Shown here: in pieces, positions 5,995-9,814 of the stretch
Numbering within the stretch: position 1 is the stretch's first letter
How the letters are laid out: every line of letters begins with the position of its first letter
Source: Proteobacteria bacterium UBA1148
Lineage (GTDB): Bacteria; Pseudomonadota; Gammaproteobacteria; Steroidobacterales; Rariloculaceae
Assembly (NCBI GenBank): GCA_002311835.1
Contig: DBZY01000090.1
Span: 1-9,814 of the forward strand
Direction: 5' to 3'
DNA length: 9,814 nucleotides
Program-made: the position numbers and the translations under genes
Notes under the pieces: generated by a model
The model's database searches: none
What the model was told of the DNA's origin: nothing
What the model saw: only the letters and a program-made list of their open reading frames with translations

Positions 5995-8073
5995 ATGAGC
6001 GGTAGGACAAGCATTCGGGTTGCCACAGATGTTGGCGGAACATTCACAGATATGGCCATTATCGAGACTGGGGCCGACGGATTACAGCGAGTGCGTACAG
6101 CCAAAGTAGAGACAACACCACCACATTTTGAAGAAGGCGTTCTCAAAGTTTTGGAACGCGGCAATGTAGACGTGACTGAGGTTGAATTTCTGGCCCATGG
6201 TACTACCGTTGTCATCAACGCACTGACCGAACGAAAGGGCGCTGTAGTCGGATTGATTACTACCGAAGGGTTTCGTGATGTGCTCGAAATTTCCCGCGGG
6301 AACCGACCAGATTTCTTCAATTTGCACTATCAGAAACCACCACCCTTTGTGCCGCGGTATCTTCGGAAGGAGTTGCCTGGTCGGGTGACGTATCGTGGCG
6401 AAGAGAGAATTCCACTCGATCTTACTGGTTTAGTAGAAATACTGGATGGTTTTCGTGCGGAAAAAGTCGAAGCTATCGCGGTATGTCTTCTTCATTCCTA
6501 TGCAAAACCAAGCCACGAAGAGAAAGTCATCGCTGCGATCAAGGAATACTGGCCCGAGGTGTTGGTGGTTGCATCCCATCAGATCAGCCGGGAATGGCGC
6601 GAATACGAACGAACCAATACGACTGTTTTGTCGGCTTACGTGCAACCAATCGCCGAGAAGTATCTTTCGGGAATCGAAGATGCGTTGGAGAAAAGGGGAT
6701 TTTCTGGGAATCTTTATGTAATGCAATCCAATTGCGGTATTGACAATCTTTCCCGCTCTAAGCAGATCCCGATTACGATGGTGGAATCCGGTCCAGCTAG
6801 TGGCGTATTGGCAGCGGCCGCACTAGGGAAGGCTATCAACATATCGAATATTCTGGCATTGGATATCGGTGGTACTACAGCTAAGTGTTCACTGATTGAA
6901 AATGCTGAGGTAAGAATCGTTTCTGACTACTGGATCGAGCGCACTCCAACAAATGCCGGCTACCCCATCATGGTACCCGTTGTTGATATTGTCGAAATTG
7001 GTAACGGAGGCGGATCGGTTGCCTGGGTGGATGAGTTCGAGAAGCTACACGTAGGACCAAAGTCGGCCGGTGCCATCCCCGGTCCCGCAGCCTATGGCAA
7101 AGGAGGTGCGGAAGCGACCACTACGGATGCGAACCTGTTGCTGGGTAGAATTAACCGAAACTATTTCTGCGGCGGAGAACTCGACGCGGATATTGTTGCA
7201 GCAGAAAAGGCGGTCGACCAAGTAGCTCAGAAACTCGAAATCAGTCGAGAAAACGCAGCTCGAGGAATCATCAGAATCGCTAACAACAACATGACTAATG
7301 CGCTAAAACTAGTTTCCGTGAATCGAGGGTACGATCCGAGAGACTTCACTCTAGTTGCTTTTGGGGGTGGTGGTGGTATGCATGGGGTGGCTCTCGCGAT
7401 CGAACTGGGTGTGCGAAAAGTCGTGGTCCCGAATGGCGCGGCAGTTTTCTCCGCTTGGGGCATGATCATGTCGGATCTTCGGCGGGATATTTTTGTAACC
7501 CAACTAATGGATCTCGATGAAAACACAGCGAAAAATTTTGACAGCCTAATGGAGGGCGTAGAACAGCGAGCCCGTGGTCAGTTTGAAGCGGAAGGCGTGC
7601 CTAGCGATAGGATCAGTTTTCGACACCTTGCTAAGATTCGATACCAGAATCAGGAGCATTCGGTTGAAGTCGAAGTTCCAGCTCGACCATTAGGCCAGCA
7701 CCAGCTCCAAGAACTGGAAAAGGTATTTCATGAAGTCTACAAACGTGAATATACCTATAGTCTGGATTCACCGATTGAAATCGTCGGGATTCACACGGTT
7801 GTAACTGCAGACATCGGAAAGTTTCACATTGGTGAAGTGGAAAAAACCGGTGTTACAGTCGACGCAGCAAAGAAAGGAACTAGAGAGGTCGACTTTGCAC
7901 AAGAGGGAATTCATGATTCAGCTATTTACGATGGCGCTCTGATCGAGCCTGGGATGGAGTTCGCCGGGCCTGCAATCATAGAGGATTCCGGTTCCACAAC
8001 AGTGGTCCACCCTGGAAACAATGTTCATGTCGATTCTTATGGAAATGTTCATATCAACTTGAAGGTGAATTGA
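5995..8073 (+). CDS. hyuA: Hydantoinase A/oxoprolinase family ATPase subunit (HyuA)
   Basis: Predicted 692-residue subunit, a normal HyuA length, with an ASKHA-type (actin/hexokinase-like) ATP-binding fold. The N-terminal phosphate motif is DVGGTFTD (12-19). HGTTVVINAL begins at H68. The second phosphate motif is DIGGTTAK (290-297), followed by EIGNGGGS, GPKSAGAIPGPAAYG, TDANLLLGRI and FGGGGGMHGVA. In this family the A subunit activates a ring carbonyl with ATP and the B subunit completes hydrolysis, as in 5-oxoprolinase, N-methylhydantoinase and caprolactamase. The acetone and acetophenone carboxylases are relatives. No gamma-type carboxylase subunit gene is present in the window, which tilts towards a hydrolase. 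It ends one base before hyuB2, so the two are certainly co-transcribed and probably form a complex. Two signature stretches differ from the forms I remember (no Cys in PGPAAYG; GGGGGMHG in place of GGAGPLHA). The gene symbol is used in the family sense only; the substrate is unknown. Confidence 0.93.
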   Translation: MSGRTSIRVATDVGGTFTDMAIIETGADGLQRVRTAKVETTPPHFEEGVLKVLERGNVDVTEVEFLAHGTTVVINALTERKGAVVGLITTEGFRDVLEISRGNRPDFFNLHYQKPPPFVPRYLRKELPGRVTYRGEERIPLDLTGLVEILDGFRAEKVEAIAVCLLHSYAKPSHEEKVIAAIKEYWPEVLVVASHQISREWREYERTNTTVLSAYVQPIAEKYLSGIEDALEKRGFSGNLYVMQSNCGIDNLSRSKQIPITMVESGPASGVLAAAALGKAINISNILALDIGGTTAKCSLIENAEVRIVSDYWIERTPTNAGYPIMVPVVDIVEIGNGGGSVAWVDEFEKLHVGPKSAGAIPGPAAYGKGGAEATTTDANLLLGRINRNYFCGGELDADIVAAEKAVDQVAQKLEISRENAARGIIRIANNNMTNALKLVSVNRGYDPRDFTLVAFGGGGGMHGVALAIELGVRKVVVPNGAAVFSAWGMIMSDLRRDIFVTQLMDLDENTAKNFDSLMEGVEQRARGQFEAEGVPSDRISFRHLAKIRYQNQEHSVEVEVPARPLGQHQLQELEKVFHEVYKREYTYSLDSPIEIVGIHTVVTADIGKFHIGEVEKTGVTVDAAKKGTREVDFAQEGIHDSAIYDGALIEPGMEFAGPAIIEDSGSTTVVHPGNNVHVDSYGNVHINLKVN

Positions 8074-8074
8074 A

Positions 8075-9736
8075 ATGGATAAAGACCCAATTACTTTCGA
8101 GATCATCCAGAACTCTTTGCAGGCAATCAGTGACGAAATGTTTGCGGCAATGCGGAAAACAGCAATGAGCGCCATCATCTATGAGGTTCTCGATATGGGA
8201 ACAGCCATTACCACTGCCGATGGTGAATTGGCGAGTTCAGGCGCGGGAATTCCGGCCTTTTCCGCTATGCTCGATAAGAGTGTCAGACGAATATTGGAAT
8301 TGCATTCTGGTCAGGGCGACATTGAGCAGGGTGATATTTTCGTTACCAACGATCCCTTTTATGGGGGGGTAACCCATCTTAATGATGTGGTGCTAGCAAT
8401 GCCTGTGTTCTTCGGGGGGAAGCTGATGGCATGGACAGTGGACATTGCCCACTGGAACGATGTCGGCGGAATGGTCCCTGGTTCAATGTCGACGGATGCC
8501 ACCGAGCTTTTCCAGGAAGGATTACGTCTCCCTGGAGTTAAGCTCATCTCTCGTGGTAAGCCCATTGACCCTGTGATGAAGATCATCGAGATAAACTCGC
8601 GGCTGCCGGATTATTTAGTTGGGGATATGTGGGCTGGCATTTCTGCCGTTCGGCTGGGTGAGCGCAGGATTCTCGACTTGATCAACAAATACGGAGCGGA
8701 TACGTTCGAGTTTGCAGTCGAGGACTATATGAAATATGGCGAGCAGGTCTCGCTATCCAGTATCAGGAATCTACCGAAAGGCAAGTATGAACTTTCCGAA
8801 GAACAGGATGATGGTGCCATTCACAACGTTACCATTGAGATTACTGATAATGAGTTTATCGTGGACCTTCGTGACAATCCTGATCAGATCGAAGGCCCGA
8901 CCAACTCGAGCCGTGACGGCGTGATGGTCATGGCGCAGCAACTCTTCAAGTCGATTACCGACCCTAGCATAATGTGCAACGGTGGCACGTTTCGCCCGTT
9001 GAAACTGCTAACCCGAGCGGGGTCAATCTTTGAGCCGGCAGAGCCTTGTGCTCAAGGATTCTACTTTGAAGTCATCATTCGGGTGTTCGATTTGATGTGG
9101 AGATGTCTCGCACCTCATGTACCGCAACTGCCAAGCGGCCATTTTGCGTCGATCTGCGCTACGATCATCGGCGGCTCGCATCCGGATACCGGGCGCTGGT
9201 ACACCATCATCGAACCCGAGCTCGGTGGTTGGGGTGGATCGAATGATGGAGACGGTAACACCGCGGTTTTCTCGGGTATTCATGGCGATACCTACAATTG
9301 TCCTGCAGAAATCTCCGAGGCACGGTACGGTGTCTATGTAGACCGAATGGAACTTAATATAGAAAACGGTGGAGAAGGGCAGTGGAGAGGTGGTCGTGGA
9401 ATTTGCATGGATTATCGAATTCGTTCCGACGGATCTTTCTTGACCTGTGGGTATACCCGATCCAAATTTGCCCCTTGGTCCTCTCAGGGTGGTTTGGAGG
9501 GCACGCCAAATTTCATCGAAGTGATTCGTAAGAGCGGAGATAAGGAGAGAATCTCATTCGTGACAGCTTTGTCTGTGGACGAAGGTGACGTTATCCGGGT
9601 AGTGACGGGAACAGGTGGAGGATTCGGTGACCCTGGGCAGCGAAAAACTAAACTCATTGAGGAAGATATTCGTAATGGATACTTGACCCCCGAGCGAGCT
9701 AGGGAGGTCTACGGATATCAATTCGGAATTAGCTAA
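8075..9736 (+). CDS. hyuB: Hydantoinase B/oxoprolinase family protein, second paralogue (hyuB2)
   Basis: Predicted 553-residue partner of the HyuA encoded just upstream; the start follows the hyuA stop by one base, and AAGGTGA (8062-8068) inside the end of hyuA serves as its ribosome binding site. Family marks are NDPFYGGVTHLND (N92-D104, with H101), DIAHWNDVGGMVPGS, FQEGLRLPGVKL, NSRLPDYLVGDMW, GERRILDL, NCPAEISEARYGV, GGEGQWRGG and GGGFGDP. It aligns along its whole length with the protein at 1096-2772, with strong blocks such as QNSLQAISDEMF and MRKTAMSAIIYEVLDMGT identical. Synonymous positions differ widely, so the duplication is old or the copies were acquired separately. The N terminus (MDKDPITFEII) is shorter than in hyuB1 by about ten residues. 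A run of seven G at 8363-8369 leaves the frame intact. The expected role is catalytic or substrate-binding half of a HyuAB enzyme. Confidence 0.93.
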   Translation: MDKDPITFEIIQNSLQAISDEMFAAMRKTAMSAIIYEVLDMGTAITTADGELASSGAGIPAFSAMLDKSVRRILELHSGQGDIEQGDIFVTNDPFYGGVTHLNDVVLAMPVFFGGKLMAWTVDIAHWNDVGGMVPGSMSTDATELFQEGLRLPGVKLISRGKPIDPVMKIIEINSRLPDYLVGDMWAGISAVRLGERRILDLINKYGADTFEFAVEDYMKYGEQVSLSSIRNLPKGKYELSEEQDDGAIHNVTIEITDNEFIVDLRDNPDQIEGPTNSSRDGVMVMAQQLFKSITDPSIMCNGGTFRPLKLLTRAGSIFEPAEPCAQGFYFEVIIRVFDLMWRCLAPHVPQLPSGHFASICATIIGGSHPDTGRWYTIIEPELGGWGGSNDGDGNTAVFSGIHGDTYNCPAEISEARYGVYVDRMELNIENGGEGQWRGGRGICMDYRIRSDGSFLTCGYTRSKFAPWSSQGGLEGTPNFIEVIRKSGDKERISFVTALSVDEGDVIRVVTGTGGGFGDPGQRKTKLIEEDIRNGYLTPERAREVYGYQFGIS

Positions 9737-9757
9737 TTAGCAAGTGTTTCTTGTTAG
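9732..9757 (+). terminator. Weak hairpin at the end of hyuB2
   Basis: TTAGCAAG (9737-9744) can pair with CTTGTTAG (9750-9757) across a 5-nt loop with two G-U pairs, directly after the stop codon. An alternative 10-bp palindrome GCTAATTAGC (9732-9741) overlaps the stop. No T-run follows, so this is at best a poor terminator. The remaining bases to 9814 show no gene I can support. Confidence 0.25.
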
Positions 9758-9814
9758 AGCTACATGGACTTATTGTGAGCTAAAATCTCCCCACCAAACC
9801 CTCTGCTCTTAAAT

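Noticed and set aside
8363..8369. Run of seven G in hyuB2 as a programmed frameshift or phase-variation site
   Set aside because: The reading frame is intact through it, the run encodes the conserved GGV of the family motif, and the paralogue has the same residues without the run.
1096..9736. Acetone or acetophenone carboxylase operon
   Set aside because: HyuA- and HyuB-like subunits are shared with these carboxylases, but no small gamma subunit or other carboxylase subunit is in the window, and the neighbours point to amide metabolism. It cannot be fully excluded.

Overview
The window is bacterial DNA of intermediate base composition (about half G+C by eye). Genes are closely packed and several starts have strong AGGAG-type Shine-Dalgarno sites. 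I see no rRNA, tRNA, CRISPR array, transposase or phage gene. The organism cannot be placed from this sequence alone. Peptide-type ABC transporters next to hydantoinase/oxoprolinase genes occur in many free-living Proteobacteria and in uncultured environmental lineages.

Layout from left to right. (1) At 1-1016 (+) lies an oligopeptide/dipeptide-type ABC transporter ATPase (DppF/OppF class); its start codon is probably cut by the left edge. (2) At 1096-2772 (+) is a hydantoinase B/oxoprolinase subunit, called hyuB1 here. (3) An AT-rich convergent gap, 2773-2931, carries a 9-bp inverted repeat. (4) On the minus strand are a zinc-free MDR/quinone-oxidoreductase-like enzyme (4359-3337) and, downstream of it, a small EthD-like alpha/beta-barrel protein (3261-2932), probably co-transcribed. 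(5) A 322-nt divergent intergenic region, 4360-4681, holds a candidate minus-strand promoter and a compact nested inverted-repeat element at 4509-4586. (6) On the plus strand follow a metal-dependent amidohydrolase of the Xaa-Pro dipeptidase/imidazolonepropionase-like group (4682-5917), a hydantoinase A/oxoprolinase ATPase subunit (5995-8073), and a second hydantoinase B subunit (hyuB2, 8075-9736) one base after hyuA. The last 78 nt contain only a weak hairpin.

Taken together this looks like an uptake-and-degradation locus. The ABC transporter would import a small peptide-like or cyclic amide compound. HyuA with HyuB would open a ring or C-N/C-O bond in an ATP-dependent step, as in 5-oxoprolinase, N-methylhydantoinase and caprolactamase. 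The amidohydrolase would cut an amide or dipeptide bond, and the oxidoreductase and EthD-like protein would process a product. The substrate cannot be read from the sequence.

The most unusual points are the single HyuA with two diverged HyuB paralogues on either side of the divergent genes, the unusual signature motifs in HyuA, and the three-way-junction-like element ahead of the amidohydrolase. Several starts given here are shorter than the longest open frame because a clear ribosome binding site supports the internal ATG.
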